Part shown: positions 16,232 to 25,727 of the stretch, piece by piece | Numbering within the stretch: position 1 is the first letter of the stretch | How the letters are laid out: each line of letters opens with the position of its first letter | Assembly: GCF_026967575.1 (NCBI RefSeq) | Contig: NZ_CP114054.1 | Span: 2,294,001-2,358,000, forward strand | From: Aurantiacibacter sp. MUD11 | GTDB lineage: Bacteria > Pseudomonadota > Alphaproteobacteria > Sphingomonadales > Sphingomonadaceae | Reading direction: 5' to 3' | DNA length: 64,000 bases | Notes under the pieces: model-generated | Told to the model about the DNA's origin: nothing | The model's input: the letters and a program-made list of their open reading frames with translations, nothing else | Database searches by the model: none | Program-made: the position numbers and the translations under genes

Positions 16232-17671
16232 ATGGTCAGACTGGAGGTTATCAACCCGCGGACCGGCAAGGCCGACCACGCGATCACGCCATCGTCCGCC
16301 GCAGAGGTGAGCGCCAAGGCTGCCGCCCTGCGCGCCGCGCAACCCGCGTGGGAGGCGATGGGAGTAGCCGGCCGTTGCGGCGTCATGGCGCGCTGGCTGG
16401 GCGCGGTGAAGGCGCGTGCGGCCGACATCGGCGAGGCCGATGCCCACGATACCGGCGGTTGCCACACCAGCTACCTCCAGGGCTTCATCACCATGGGCAA
16501 TATCGGCGGCTGGCTGGAGGATGCGCCCAAGGCCTTCGCCGGGCTGGAATACGATTCCATGTCCACCTCCATGCCCACGGTTCGCGTGCAATCGCAGGTC
16601 GTGGCCTATCCGCTGGTCGGCGTGATCAGCCCGTGGAACGCGCCGCTGATGCTAGCGCTGCTCGACGCCGTGCCGGCGCTGTTTGCGGGCTGTTCGGTGC
16701 TTCTCAAGCCCTCTGAAGTCACCCCCCGCGTGATCGAGACGCTGTTCGAAACCGTGCGCGAAATTCCGGAACTCGCCGCCGTGTTCGACTATGTCGTGGG
16801 GGCCGGCGATGTCGGCCAGGCGGTGATCGCGGAGGCCGATACCATCTGCTTCACGGGCAGCGTGCCGACCGGGCGCAAGGTGGCCGTGGCCTGTGCCGAA
16901 CGGCTGATCCCCTGCCACCTCGAACTGGGCGGCAAGGACCCGTGCGTGGTCACCGAAAATGCCGATCTCGAACGCGCGACCACGGCGGTGCTGCGCGGCG
17001 CGGTCTATGCGACGGGACAGGTCTGCTACTCGGTCGAGCGGGTCTATGTGCACGAGAGCATTCACGATGCCTTCGTCGCCAAGCTGGCGGAGAAGGCCGC
17101 CGAGGTGCGCCTCAATGCCGAGAACCCGCGCGCCGGCCATATCGGCCCCTTCACTCACGGCCCGCAGGCAGACATCGTCGCCGGCCACATCACCGATGCC
17201 GTGGCCAAGGGCGCCACGGTCGTCACCGGCGGGAAAATCGAGGAGATCGACGGCGGGCGCTATATGCGGCCGACCGTGCTCACCGGGGTCACCCATGACA
17301 TGGCGATCATGCAGGACGAGACTTTCGGCCCCTGCATCCCGGTGATGGCCTATGCCGACGAGGAGGAGGCGATCCGCCTCGCCAACGATACGCAGTTCGG
17401 CCTCACCGCCAGCGTGATCGCGGGCGACGCGGAGGAAGCCGAGCGGATCGGGCGGCGGATCAATGCCGGCGGCATCTACCTGCAGGATACCTTCCTCACC
17501 TTCGCCAAGCTGCGCACCTTCGGCAGCGACAGCTTCGGCTGGTCCGGCCATGGCGCGCCGCGCATCGGGCCGGAAAGCCTGCGCCGCTTCCTGCGCCGCA
17601 AGAGCCTGCTGACCCAGACCGGCGAGGTGGCCGACATCCGCAACGATCATCACCTTGGAGACGGCGCGTGA
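16232..17671 (+). CDS. aldehyde dehydrogenase (second paralogue)
   Basis: A 479-residue aldehyde dehydrogenase. PWNAPLM holds the oxyanion Asn, ELGGKD has general base Glu231, and GQVCYSV has catalytic Cys265. It is preceded by AGGGGAGAAGG and heads an operon with the zinc alcohol dehydrogenase and an esterase, both overlapping by 4 bases. The pair ADH plus ALDH would carry an alcohol to its acid in the cytoplasm, in parallel to the periplasmic PQQ route. The substrate is unknown. Confidence 0.88.
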   Translation: MVRLEVINPRTGKADHAITPSSAAEVSAKAAALRAAQPAWEAMGVAGRCGVMARWLGAVKARAADIGEADAHDTGGCHTSYLQGFITMGNIGGWLEDAPKAFAGLEYDSMSTSMPTVRVQSQVVAYPLVGVISPWNAPLMLALLDAVPALFAGCSVLLKPSEVTPRVIETLFETVREIPELAAVFDYVVGAGDVGQAVIAEADTICFTGSVPTGRKVAVACAERLIPCHLELGGKDPCVVTENADLERATTAVLRGAVYATGQVCYSVERVYVHESIHDAFVAKLAEKAAEVRLNAENPRAGHIGPFTHGPQADIVAGHITDAVAKGATVVTGGKIEEIDGGRYMRPTVLTGVTHDMAIMQDETFGPCIPVMAYADEEEAIRLANDTQFGLTASVIAGDAEEAERIGRRINAGGIYLQDTFLTFAKLRTFGSDSFGWSGHGAPRIGPESLRRFLRRKSLLTQTGEVADIRNDHHLGDGA

Positions 17672-18768
17672 AGATCACCGCAGCGCTATCCGGGCGCGGC
17701 GGCTCCGCGCCCAAACTGGTCGAACTGGAGCAGGAGGCCCCGCGTGCGGGCGAGATGCGGGTGCGCCTGGTGGCCACGGGCATCTGCCATACCGACCTGC
17801 ACGAACATCCCGGCAGGCATAGCCCGCAGCCGATCGTGCTGGGCCACGAAGGCGCAGGCGTGGTGGAAGAGCTGGGCGAGGGCGTGACCGACTTCGCGGT
17901 GGGCGATCATGTCGTGCTGAGCGGCAACAGTTGCGGTCAGTGCCCATCCTGCCAGGCAGGCCGCCCGACCTACTGCGACCTTGCCATGCCGTTGTGCTTC
18001 GGCGGCCAGCGGATGGATGGCACTACCGCGCTGAGCGAAGGCGACAACTGCATCCACTCGCATTTCTTCGGCCAGTCGAGCTTTGCCAGCCACTCCATCG
18101 TGCCACAGCGCACGGCGGTGAAGATGGACAAGGCGCTGCCGCTGGAGAAGCTTGGCCCGCTGGCCTGCGGAGTGATTACCGGCGCGGGCGGGGTGATCGA
18201 GGCGCTGAAGGTGCAGGACGGCCAGACCATCGCCGTCTTCGGCACGGGCGGGGTCGGCCTGTCCGCCGTGATGGGCGCGAAGATCGCCGGGGCGAAGCAT
18301 ATCGTCGCGGTCGACCTGTCCGGCGAGCGGCTGGAACTCGCTCGCGAATTCGGCGCGACGCACTGCTTCCGCGGCGACCAGGACGACCTCAAGGACGCCA
18401 TCCGCGAAGTCACCGGGCGCGGGCTCGACTTCAGTTTCAACACCACCAATGTCCCTCTCGTGCACACGCTGGCGCTGGACGTGCTGGCGATGAACGGCAC
18501 CGCCGGATTCGTCGCCGCACCGCTCGGTGAATGGAAGCCCAACATGTTCGCCATGCTGGCGGGCGGGCGGCAATTGCGTGGCATCCTTGGCGGCGACGCC
18601 AATCCGCAGACCTTCCTGCCGCAGCTTGCGAAATGGTGGCAGGAGGGCAGACTGCCGTTCGACCGCATGCTGCGCTTCTATCCCTTCGCCGAGATCGATC
18701 GTGCCTGGGAAGACGCGCGCACCGGCACCGCGATCAAACCTGTCCTGCTGATGGAGGAGCAACCATGA
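17668..18768 (+). CDS. zinc-dependent alcohol dehydrogenase (MDR family, aryl-alcohol type)
   Basis: A 366-residue medium-chain dehydrogenase. Catalytic zinc ligands are in GICHTD (Cys40) and GHEGAG (His/Glu). The structural zinc lobe [15 protein letters not shown] has all four cysteines. The NAD loop is GTGGVG. Length and motifs match benzyl/aryl-alcohol dehydrogenases. Translation begins at GTG, overlapping the upstream stop (GTGA), so it is coupled to the aldehyde dehydrogenase. It likely interconverts an aromatic alcohol and aldehyde in the cytoplasm. Confidence 0.9.
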   Translation: MKITAALSGRGGSAPKLVELEQEAPRAGEMRVRLVATGICHTDLHEHPGRHSPQPIVLGHEGAGVVEELGEGVTDFAVGDHVVLSGNSCGQCPSCQAGRPTYCDLAMPLCFGGQRMDGTTALSEGDNCIHSHFFGQSSFASHSIVPQRTAVKMDKALPLEKLGPLACGVITGAGGVIEALKVQDGQTIAVFGTGGVGLSAVMGAKIAGAKHIVAVDLSGERLELAREFGATHCFRGDQDDLKDAIREVTGRGLDFSFNTTNVPLVHTLALDVLAMNGTAGFVAAPLGEWKPNMFAMLAGGRQLRGILGGDANPQTFLPQLAKWWQEGRLPFDRMLRFYPFAEIDRAWEDARTGTAIKPVLLMEEQP

Positions 18769-19628
18769 CCCCCGAAATCCGCGCCAAGCTGAAGGCATTG
18801 GGCCGCGAACTCTCGCCCGAGATGCTGGGCGGCACGCAGGCCATGTTTGCCGAACTGAACCATGGGCTGGACCCGCGCACCGTGGTGAAGCGCGACTTCG
18901 CCTATGGCGAGGATGCGCGGCACAGGCTCGACCTGTTCCGCCGCGACAACATCTCCGGCGCGCCGGTGTTCGTTTTCCTGCACGGCGGCGGCTTCATGAT
19001 GGGCGACAAGCATACTGAGGGATCGCCGTTCTATTCCAACATGGGCGATTTCGCCGCGCGGCAGGGCTGGCTGGGCGTCACCGCCACCTATCGCCTGGCG
19101 CCGGACAACCGCTTCCCTTCGGGCGTGGAAGACCTGACCGCGCTGGTCGACTGGCTGCGTGCCAATGTGGAGGATTACGGCGGCGATCCGGACAAGATCG
19201 TGCTGTCGGGCCAGAGCGCGGGCGCGAGCCACGTCGCCAACTACCTCGCCCATGCGCGTGACCACGCGGCGGGCTTGGCGGGCGCTGTCTTCATGTCGGG
19301 TGTCTATGACACCACCACGTGCGAGGATAACCCCTTCAATCGCGCCTATTACGGTGATGATCGCAAGGCTTGGGGCGTGGCCTCACCGCTCGCCGGGCTG
19401 CTCACTTCGCCCATCCCGATGCAGTTCTCGGTCGCCGAATTCGATCCGGTCGACTTCCACAAGCAGGCCGCCCAGGTCGTGCGGCAATGGGTGGAAGCGC
19501 ACGATCAGTGGCCCGAAATGCACCTGCTTTCGGGCCACAACCACCTCAGCCCCGCCGCCTGCATCGGCAGCGACCAGAAGGAGGTGGAACGGATGATTGC
19601 CGGCTTCGTGGGGCGGGTGACCGCCTAG
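18765..19628 (+). CDS. alpha/beta hydrolase, HSL/BD-FAE-type esterase
   Basis: A 287-residue cytoplasmic esterase. The oxyanion motif is FLHGGGFM, the nucleophile Ser151 is in GQSAGA, and the late acid and histidine are in EFDPVD and GHNHLSP. This is the hormone-sensitive-lipase-like family, acting on short acyl or aromatic esters. The ATG overlaps the alcohol dehydrogenase stop, making it the third gene of a coupled operon. It would open an ester or lactone formed during catabolism. Its end overlaps the convergent DksA-like gene by 4 bases. Confidence 0.85.
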   Translation: MTPEIRAKLKALGRELSPEMLGGTQAMFAELNHGLDPRTVVKRDFAYGEDARHRLDLFRRDNISGAPVFVFLHGGGFMMGDKHTEGSPFYSNMGDFAARQGWLGVTATYRLAPDNRFPSGVEDLTALVDWLRANVEDYGGDPDKIVLSGQSAGASHVANYLAHARDHAAGLAGAVFMSGVYDTTTCEDNPFNRAYYGDDRKAWGVASPLAGLLTSPIPMQFSVAEFDPVDFHKQAAQVVRQWVEAHDQWPEMHLLSGHNHLSPAACIGSDQKEVERMIAGFVGRVTA

Positions 19629-19942
19629 CCCTTCTTCGCGCAGTTGATGCACAGCGCGGCTTCGGGGCGGGCATCCAGCCGGCCGTCCGAAATCTGCTCT
19701 CCGCATTCGACGCAATAGCCGTAATCGCCCTTCTCGATGCGATCGAGCGCACGCTTGGTCGAGGCGATTTCGCGGGCGACGAGGCGAGCCTGTCCTTCCA
19801 GCGAATCGTCGTCTTCCATCTGTACTGCGCGTTCCGAGGCATCGGGATCGTGCGGCTCGTCGAGGTCGCGCTCGATGCGCTGCAGGCGGCCTTCAAGCTC
19901 TGCCAGGTTGGCTTCGAGGATGGCCTTGGCTTTGTCGGACAT
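19625..19942 (-). CDS. DksA/TraR-family C4 zinc-finger protein
   Basis: A 105-residue protein with an N-terminal coiled-coil helix ([20 protein letters not shown]) and a C-terminal zinc finger CVECG...CINCAKK with four cysteines. This is the short DksA-like form that binds the RNA polymerase secondary channel and adjusts transcription. It is much shorter than DksA proper, so its role in the stringent response is unsure. An AAAGGAAA ribosome site supports ATG 19942. It follows the carotenoid-oxygenase-type gene by 19 bases on the same strand and may be co-transcribed. Confidence 0.85.
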   Translation of the reverse strand: MSDKAKAILEANLAELEGRLQRIERDLDEPHDPDASERAVQMEDDDSLEGQARLVAREIASTKRALDRIEKGDYGYCVECGEQISDGRLDARPEAALCINCAKKG

Positions 19943-19961
19943 TATCGTTGTTTCCTTTGTC

Positions 19962-21368
19962 TCAGGCGGGGACCCAGCAGCCGTGGAATGCCATGGGCAT
20001 GGCAAAGGGCAGCTTGATCGTTGCAATGGGCGGACGGCTGACATCGTTGCCGTCCAGGATCAGCAGGTCGGTGCGCTTCTCCACGAAGCGGTCGACCACG
20101 GTGAGGATGTAGCCGTCGCCCTCGGGCGCATCGGCGGACTTGGGCACGAACACCGGCTCCTGCGCGGCGGCGCCCTGCAGTTCGTGGACACGCAGTTCCC
20201 CGGTGTCCCACAAGATCTGGCCGACACCCATCTGCGGGAAATCGCGCAGGGCGAAATAGCCGATCGAATACTTGCTCATGGCATAGCGGTCGTCGATCTT
20301 GGGCATGTCGCCCAGCGCGCCCTCGACCGGCTCCAGCGTCACCGCTTCGGCATCGGGTTTCGACAGGTCGAAGGTGATGCGGGTAATCTGCGTGATCGTC
20401 TCCGGCATGGTCGGGAAGCGACCGTTCTTGTCGGCGAAGAAGCTGAAGCAATTGCCAGGCGAGCAGGGCGTGTCGATGATCACCTTGTCGCCTTCGCTGT
20501 AGGCATTCATCACGTGCCCCATCACCAGGCCGGGAATGTCGAACCAGCGCATGTCCTTCGCCGGATCGCCATCGCGCGGCATCACGCCCCAGGCGCTCGG
20601 CAGGTCGGGATCGAACTCGTAGTAGGGCTTTCCCGCACGCAGCCGCTTTTCGCTGGCGGTCAGCGGCATGATCGGGAACACTAGGTGCTCGCGCGTGACG
20701 CCCCAGTCGTGGCTGAGGCCGGGGTAGGGCGTGTCGAACCACTGTTCGCGCACCAGCTTGCCGTCCTTGTCGAACACGTGGAGGCTGGCATCGGTGGTAG
20801 GTTCGCCGCTGGCAAAGACGCCGTAGCTCCACCATTCGCCGGTGACCGGATCGATCTTGGGATGGGCGGTGAGCGCGGTGGACTTGAGATCGCCGAATTC
20901 GCCCACGCCCAGCGTTTCCAGCGTATCGAGGTCGACGCGGTAGGGGTGGCTATCCTCGCGCAGCATGAACAGCTCGCCGTGATGCTCGAAGGCATAGGTA
21001 TTGCCGGTGTTGTCGCGCTGCGGGAGATTCGAGACGCTGGGATCGTCGGTGTACTTGTTGCGGTAGTGGCCATAGAGGCGCCGCCGCGCCGCGCGCTCGG
21101 CCTTCAGCCGTTCGGTCTGCACGTAGCGGCTGCGGAAGGAGACGCGGCCGTCCTCGAACCAGAAGGCGCTGACCATGCCATCGCCATTGAGGATGATGTC
21201 GTCTTCCAGCGTGGGATACTGCCGGTCGCCGCCGGTGCGGTAATAGGCGCCTTGCAGCACCTCGGGAATCTCGCCCTCCACCTCGCATTCGTAGACATCC
21301 GCCTCGAACCGCATCGGCATGCGCTGTTGCAGGCCGAAACTGGCGTAAGAGTAAAAAGTCTCCGGCAT
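19962..21368 (-). CDS. carotenoid-oxygenase family dioxygenase (lignostilbene dioxygenase / isoeugenol monooxygenase-type)
   Basis: A 468-residue non-haem iron enzyme of the carotenoid cleavage/lignostilbene dioxygenase family. The four iron-binding histidines can be placed at His169 (TAHPK), His220 (SHDWG), His285 (GHVMN) and His462 (FHGCW). The length matches bacterial lignostilbene-cleaving and isoeugenol-cleaving members rather than longer plant carotenoid enzymes. With the phenolic oxidation genes around it, the likely reaction is O2-dependent cleavage of a phenolic C=C side chain to an aldehyde. It is divergent from the second SnoaL gene. Confidence 0.88.
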   Translation of the reverse strand: MPETFYSYASFGLQQRMPMRFEADVYECEVEGEIPEVLQGAYYRTGGDRQYPTLEDDIILNGDGMVSAFWFEDGRVSFRSRYVQTERLKAERAARRRLYGHYRNKYTDDPSVSNLPQRDNTGNTYAFEHHGELFMLREDSHPYRVDLDTLETLGVGEFGDLKSTALTAHPKIDPVTGEWWSYGVFASGEPTTDASLHVFDKDGKLVREQWFDTPYPGLSHDWGVTREHLVFPIMPLTASEKRLRAGKPYYEFDPDLPSAWGVMPRDGDPAKDMRWFDIPGLVMGHVMNAYSEGDKVIIDTPCSPGNCFSFFADKNGRFPTMPETITQITRITFDLSKPDAEAVTLEPVEGALGDMPKIDDRYAMSKYSIGYFALRDFPQMGVGQILWDTGELRVHELQGAAAQEPVFVPKSADAPEGDGYILTVVDRFVEKRTDLLILDGNDVSRPPIATIKLPFAMPMAFHGCWVPA

Positions 21369-21449
21369 TTCCCTCTCTCCCGTGTTACGCCTGATTCAAG
21401 AGATGATAAGCGCGCTTGGCAAGCGGGTATTTGACGGGAGACAAAGGAA

Positions 21450-22013
21450 ATGAGCGAGTGCCAAAGCGATCCTTGGCCCGACGGCGTGCCGCAGGTGATG
21501 CCGGCAGAGGATCGCGGCGAAATCGAGGAGCTCTACGCCCGCTATGCCTGGGGCATCGACCTGGCCGACGAGGAACAGGCCATCGCCACTTTCGCGCGCG
21601 AGGCGGAGTTCGACCACCTGTGGCAGGGCAAGGTGAAGGGCCACGACGCCATTCGCGAGAACCTGCGCTCGCTATGGTACGATCGCCAGCACTGGTGGTA
21701 CGGCCGCCAGCACCTGATGAACCAGTTCATCATGGACCCGCACCCCGAGGGCGCACGGGTGCGCTGCTTCTTCCAGATCATTCAGTGGAACGCCGACTAT
21801 CGTACCAATTTCGTCTTCGGTATCGGCACGCGTGACGACCGGCTGATCCGGGAGGACGGGCGGTGGAAGTTCCTCAAGCTGACAGTGAACGCGTGGACCG
21901 AGGTGGACCAGGTGCCGTGGAAGGGAGAGCGCAGCCTGCCGCAGCGGCCGCCCTATCGCAGCGAGCCGGCGGATACGCGGCCGTTCGACGAGCAGTCGCG
22001 CGACCCGTTCTAG
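21450..22013 (+). CDS. SnoaL-like / NTF2-fold protein (second copy)
   Basis: A 187-residue protein with EIEELYARYAWGIDLADEEQAIATF followed by EFDHLW and GHDAIRENL (three separated segments), the classic SnoaL_4 arrangement. An AAAGGAA ribosome site precedes the ATG. It may be a dehydratase or isomerase for a ring or side-chain intermediate. It shares a divergent promoter with the carotenoid-oxygenase-type gene. Its last four bases overlap the convergent exopolyphosphatase gene, which marks the right edge of the catabolic island. Confidence 0.78.
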   Translation: MSECQSDPWPDGVPQVMPAEDRGEIEELYARYAWGIDLADEEQAIATFAREAEFDHLWQGKVKGHDAIRENLRSLWYDRQHWWYGRQHLMNQFIMDPHPEGARVRCFFQIIQWNADYRTNFVFGIGTRDDRLIREDGRWKFLKLTVNAWTEVDQVPWKGERSLPQRPPYRSEPADTRPFDEQSRDPF

Positions 22014-23512
22014 CCGTTCACGTTTCCTACCTTCATTTCGTGCTTGAGGCCGAGCCAGTCGGCGAGGTTGGCCAATTCCACTTGTACCGAATCCACCATC
22101 ATGTGCGCCAGGCTCTCGTCGAAGCGGAGCACCAGCTTGTCACCTTCGCGGCGTAGCGAGCTGCCGGTCAGCGAGATGCGCGTACCCGCGCCGATCTTGC
22201 GGCACAGGCGGTTGGCGAGGCCCCAGGCAGAGGCGCGGTGGAGCTGTTCCTCGGTTGCCATGCGCAGGTATTCGGGCACGATCTTGGGTTGGCCGCAGCT
22301 GGCGCGCAGGCATTGCGCGATCATCGCGCGGCCGGTGTGATCGAGGCCCACCCAGCGCTTCTCCAGCGCCCAGTCGGTGGCGTGGGCAATGCGCAGGTTC
22401 GGCTCGATCCGCGCGGCCGCCCGCGTCATCAAGGTGGCGGCGAGGCGGATGCGCTCGCTGCCACGATTGCGCCCGTCGACCGCTTCGGCGGTCCATGCCG
22501 CCTTCAGCGTGGCGTCCATGACGTTGGAACCGCGCGGCGTGGTGAAATGGGCGACGGCGGACAGCAGCGGGTCCTGGTCGCGACCGGCGGGATCTAGCCT
22601 GCGGAACAGCAGACCTTCGCGAATGCCCCAGGCGGAAATCACCAGCGATTCCGGCGCAAGCTCCTTGATCATCACCCGCAACATGGCGGCAGCATCGGGC
22701 AGGCCGACGGCGCGACTGGAAGAAATTCCGGGAATGTTGCTGAGCGCGGAGGGATCGGCCTTGGCCAGCTTCTTGGCCACCTTGTCCGCCTCTTCCGGCG
22801 TCAGGCAGAAGGCCTGCGGATCGGTGATCGGGTACTTCGCCTTGTGCATGGCGTAGATTGCCATTGCCCGCCAGGTGCCGCCCACCAGGTAGAGCGGGCC
22901 TTCGTGCGCGCTGGCCCAGCCGGCGCTCTTCATTTCCTTCTTCACCGCCTTGCGAAAGGCGGTGCTGCCCCCGGCGCTGAGCGCGGGAAGACGCAGGGTG
23001 CCGAGCGGCAGGCTGACGCCGTCGTGGCAATCGCCACCTTCGATCGCGACCAGTTCCAGGCTGCCGCCGCCGAGGTCCGCCACCACGCCCTTGGCGCCGG
23101 GGAAGGCGCCGATCACCCCGAAGGCGGAGGTCGTCGCCTCCTCCACGCCGGACAGCACCTGCGGGTCGAGGCCGAGGGCGCGCACCTTCTTGATGAAGGC
23201 CTTGCCATTGCTGGCCTCGCGCGCTGCGGCGGTGGCCACCGTGGCCACGTCGGTGACGCCGAGGTCGCGAATGATGGCGGCAAAGCGCGCGAGACCGCCC
23301 AGTGCCAGCATCTGCGCCTCGCGCGGAATTTTGCCGGTCGTGGCGAGGTCACGCCCCAGCCGGGCGGTAACCTTCTCGTTCAGCCAGACATTGGGTGCGC
23401 GTTGCGGGCCGGAATAGACCACCAGGCGGACGGTATTGGACCCGATGTCGATAACCGCCCGGTCCGGGGTCTCGATCAGCGTGTTGCCGTGCCGTGCGCC
23501 TGCTCGGCTCAT
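22010..23512 (-). CDS. ppx: exopolyphosphatase / GppA-type phosphatase
   Basis: A 500-residue ASKHA-fold phosphatase. The ATP/phosphate-1 motif is DIGSNTVRLVVYSG near 20-34 and the phosphate-2 motif is ADLGGGSLEL near 145. A C-terminal HD-like extension follows, as in long Ppx forms. It degrades polyphosphate or pppGpp. Its ATG overlaps the ppk1 stop (ATGA), so kinase and phosphatase are translated together and polyphosphate turnover is coupled. Confidence 0.92.
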   Translation of the reverse strand: MSRAGARHGNTLIETPDRAVIDIGSNTVRLVVYSGPQRAPNVWLNEKVTARLGRDLATTGKIPREAQMLALGGLARFAAIIRDLGVTDVATVATAAAREASNGKAFIKKVRALGLDPQVLSGVEEATTSAFGVIGAFPGAKGVVADLGGGSLELVAIEGGDCHDGVSLPLGTLRLPALSAGGSTAFRKAVKKEMKSAGWASAHEGPLYLVGGTWRAMAIYAMHKAKYPITDPQAFCLTPEEADKVAKKLAKADPSALSNIPGISSSRAVGLPDAAAMLRVMIKELAPESLVISAWGIREGLLFRRLDPAGRDQDPLLSAVAHFTTPRGSNVMDATLKAAWTAEAVDGRNRGSERIRLAATLMTRAAARIEPNLRIAHATDWALEKRWVGLDHTGRAMIAQCLRASCGQPKIVPEYLRMATEEQLHRASAWGLANRLCRKIGAGTRISLTGSSLRREGDKLVLRFDESLAHMMVDSVQVELANLADWLGLKHEMKVGNVNG

Positions 23513-25656
23513 ACGGCTCCCTTGCGCAAGGTCAGGGTCGGCACGCGGTCCTCCTTCAACGCCTCCCCGCGTCCCGACAGGGACGGGTTGGTCATGAAGT
23601 ACTGGTGGCAGTTGAAGCCGTCGCCGTCACTCTCGACCCGCTCGTAATCCCCGGTCTCGCCATCCAGCAGCCAGCTTTGCTCGGTATCCAGCAGGTTGGC
23701 GAGCAGCACCTGTTCCAGCACCTGATCGTGCACGGTGTCGTTGGTGATCGGCACCAGCACCTCGACCCGGCGATAGAGGTTGCGGTCCATAACGTCGGCG
23801 CTGGAGATATAGACCTTGGCCTTGTCGCTGGGCAGTACTTCGCCATTGCCGAAGGCATAGATGCGGCCGTGTTCCAGGAAGCGTCCGATGATCGACTTGA
23901 CGGTGATGTTCTCCGACAGGCCGGGAAGGCCCGGACGCAGGCAGCAGATGCCGCGGCACACGATCACCACCTGCACGCCTGCCTCGCTGGCCTCGTAGAG
24001 CTTGTCGATCACGGTTTTCTCGGTGACCTGGTTGACCTTCCACCAGATCGTGGCCGGCTTGCCCGCGCGGGCGAAGGCAATCTCCGCGTCGATATTCTCC
24101 AGCAGCTGGTCGCGCAGGTTGAGCGGCGAAATCGCCAGCTGCTCCAGACTGTCGGGTTCGACATAGCCGGTGATGAAGTTGAACAGCTTGCCCGCGTCGC
24201 GGCCGAGGGCCGGATCGGCGGTGAAATAGCTGAGGTCGGTGTATATCTTGGTCGTTTGCGGGTGATAGTTGCCCGTGCCGAAATGGCAGTAGGTGCGATA
24301 GCCGCCTTCCTCCTGCCGTACGACCATGCTGACCTTGGCGTGGGTCTTCCAGTCGACGAAGCCGTAGATCACCTGCACCCCGGCGCGCTCCAGTTCGCCC
24401 GCCCATTTCAGGTTCTGTTCCTCGTCGAAACGGGCCTTCAGCTCCACCACGGCGGTAACGGACTTGCCGTTCTCGGCCGCCTGCGTCAGCGCGTTGATGA
24501 CGGGCGACTGCTGGCCCGCGCGATAGAGCGACTGCTTGATCGACACGACCTGCGGATCGTTCGCCGCCTGCCGCAGGAAATCGACCACCACCTCGAAGCT
24601 CTCGTAGGGGTGGTGGATCACCATGTCCTTTTCGTGGATGGCGGAGAAGACGTCGCCGTCGTGCTCCATCACCCGTTCCGGATAGCGCGGCGAATAGGGC
24701 GTGAACTTGAGGTCTGGCCGGTCCTCCTTCACCACCTCGGAAAGCCCGGCGATGCCCAGCATGCCCAGCGTCTTGGTGATGAAGGTCTGCTCCAGCTCCA
24801 GCTTGTCCCGCAGCAGTTCCTCGGCCTCGGGATCGAAGCTTTCGTCGATCTCCAGCATGATGACCTGCCCGCGCCGTCGGCGCTGGATGGCGCTGCGGAA
24901 ATAGCGGACGAGGTCTTCGGCCTCTTCCTCGATTTCGATGTCGCTGTCGCGCAGGATGCGGAACACGCCGTCGCCGGTTACTTCGAAGCCGGGGAACAGC
25001 AATTCGGCATAGCGGACGACCAGTCGTTCAATGGCGACGAAGATGGCTTTCTCGCCAGGAATGCGGATGAAGCGCGGCAGGCCGTGGGGGATCAGCACCA
25101 TCTCCACCAGCTGGCTGCCATCGCTCTTGCGTGTCAGGTTGAACAGCGCGCCGATGCCCAGGTTGGCGACGAAGGGGAACGGATGCGCCGGGTCGATCGC
25201 CTGCGGGGTGATCACCGGCATGATGTGGTCGAGGAAATACTCCCGCAGCCAGGCCTCGGCCTCTTCGTCGATGCGTTCGCCGCCCTTGATATGGATACCC
25301 TGCTCTTCCAGCAGCGGGCGCAGTTCGCGCAAGGTGCGCTGCTGTTCTTCCTCCAGCTCGCGGAACTTGGCGGTGATGGCGGCAAGCTGTTGCGAAGGCG
25401 TGCGCCCATCCAGCGACATCTCGGTCACGCCGCTGCGCACCTGCCCGGCGAGGCCGGCGACGCGGATCATCATGAACTCGTCGAGATTGCTGCCCGAGAT
25501 CGACAGGAACCGCAGCCGTTCCAGCAGCGGATAGGATTCGCGATTGGCCTCGGCCAGTACGCGTTCGTTAAAGGCCAGCCACGACAGCTCGCGATTGAAA
25601 TAGAGCTCGTCCGGAGAGAGCTGTTCGGGGGCGGGAGTGTCTGGCGCTGTGCTCAT
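23509..25656 (-). CDS. ppk1: polyphosphate kinase 1
   Basis: A 715-residue PPK1. The N-terminal domain begins with YFNRELSWLAFN. The catalytic region has KTHAKVSMVV, with the phosphorylated histidine, and HFGTGNYHPQTTKIYTD. The C-terminal domain has CRGICCLRPGLPGLSENI (in 18 residues). It makes polyphosphate from ATP at the inner membrane or in the cytoplasm. It lies 71 bases after virB11 on the same strand, with ppx overlapping behind it. Confidence 0.96.
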   Translation of the reverse strand: MSTAPDTPAPEQLSPDELYFNRELSWLAFNERVLAEANRESYPLLERLRFLSISGSNLDEFMMIRVAGLAGQVRSGVTEMSLDGRTPSQQLAAITAKFRELEEEQQRTLRELRPLLEEQGIHIKGGERIDEEAEAWLREYFLDHIMPVITPQAIDPAHPFPFVANLGIGALFNLTRKSDGSQLVEMVLIPHGLPRFIRIPGEKAIFVAIERLVVRYAELLFPGFEVTGDGVFRILRDSDIEIEEEAEDLVRYFRSAIQRRRRGQVIMLEIDESFDPEAEELLRDKLELEQTFITKTLGMLGIAGLSEVVKEDRPDLKFTPYSPRYPERVMEHDGDVFSAIHEKDMVIHHPYESFEVVVDFLRQAANDPQVVSIKQSLYRAGQQSPVINALTQAAENGKSVTAVVELKARFDEEQNLKWAGELERAGVQVIYGFVDWKTHAKVSMVVRQEEGGYRTYCHFGTGNYHPQTTKIYTDLSYFTADPALGRDAGKLFNFITGYVEPDSLEQLAISPLNLRDQLLENIDAEIAFARAGKPATIWWKVNQVTEKTVIDKLYEASEAGVQVVIVCRGICCLRPGLPGLSENITVKSIIGRFLEHGRIYAFGNGEVLPSDKAKVYISSADVMDRNLYRRVEVLVPITNDTVHDQVLEQVLLANLLDTEQSWLLDGETGDYERVESDGDGFNCHQYFMTNPSLSGRGEALKEDRVPTLTLRKGAV

Positions 25657-25727
25657 GGCGATTCGATTGCTGCAACCGTGTTACGGGATTGCGAAACCGG
25701 GGCAAGTCGCCTGCACGCGGGTGCGGA

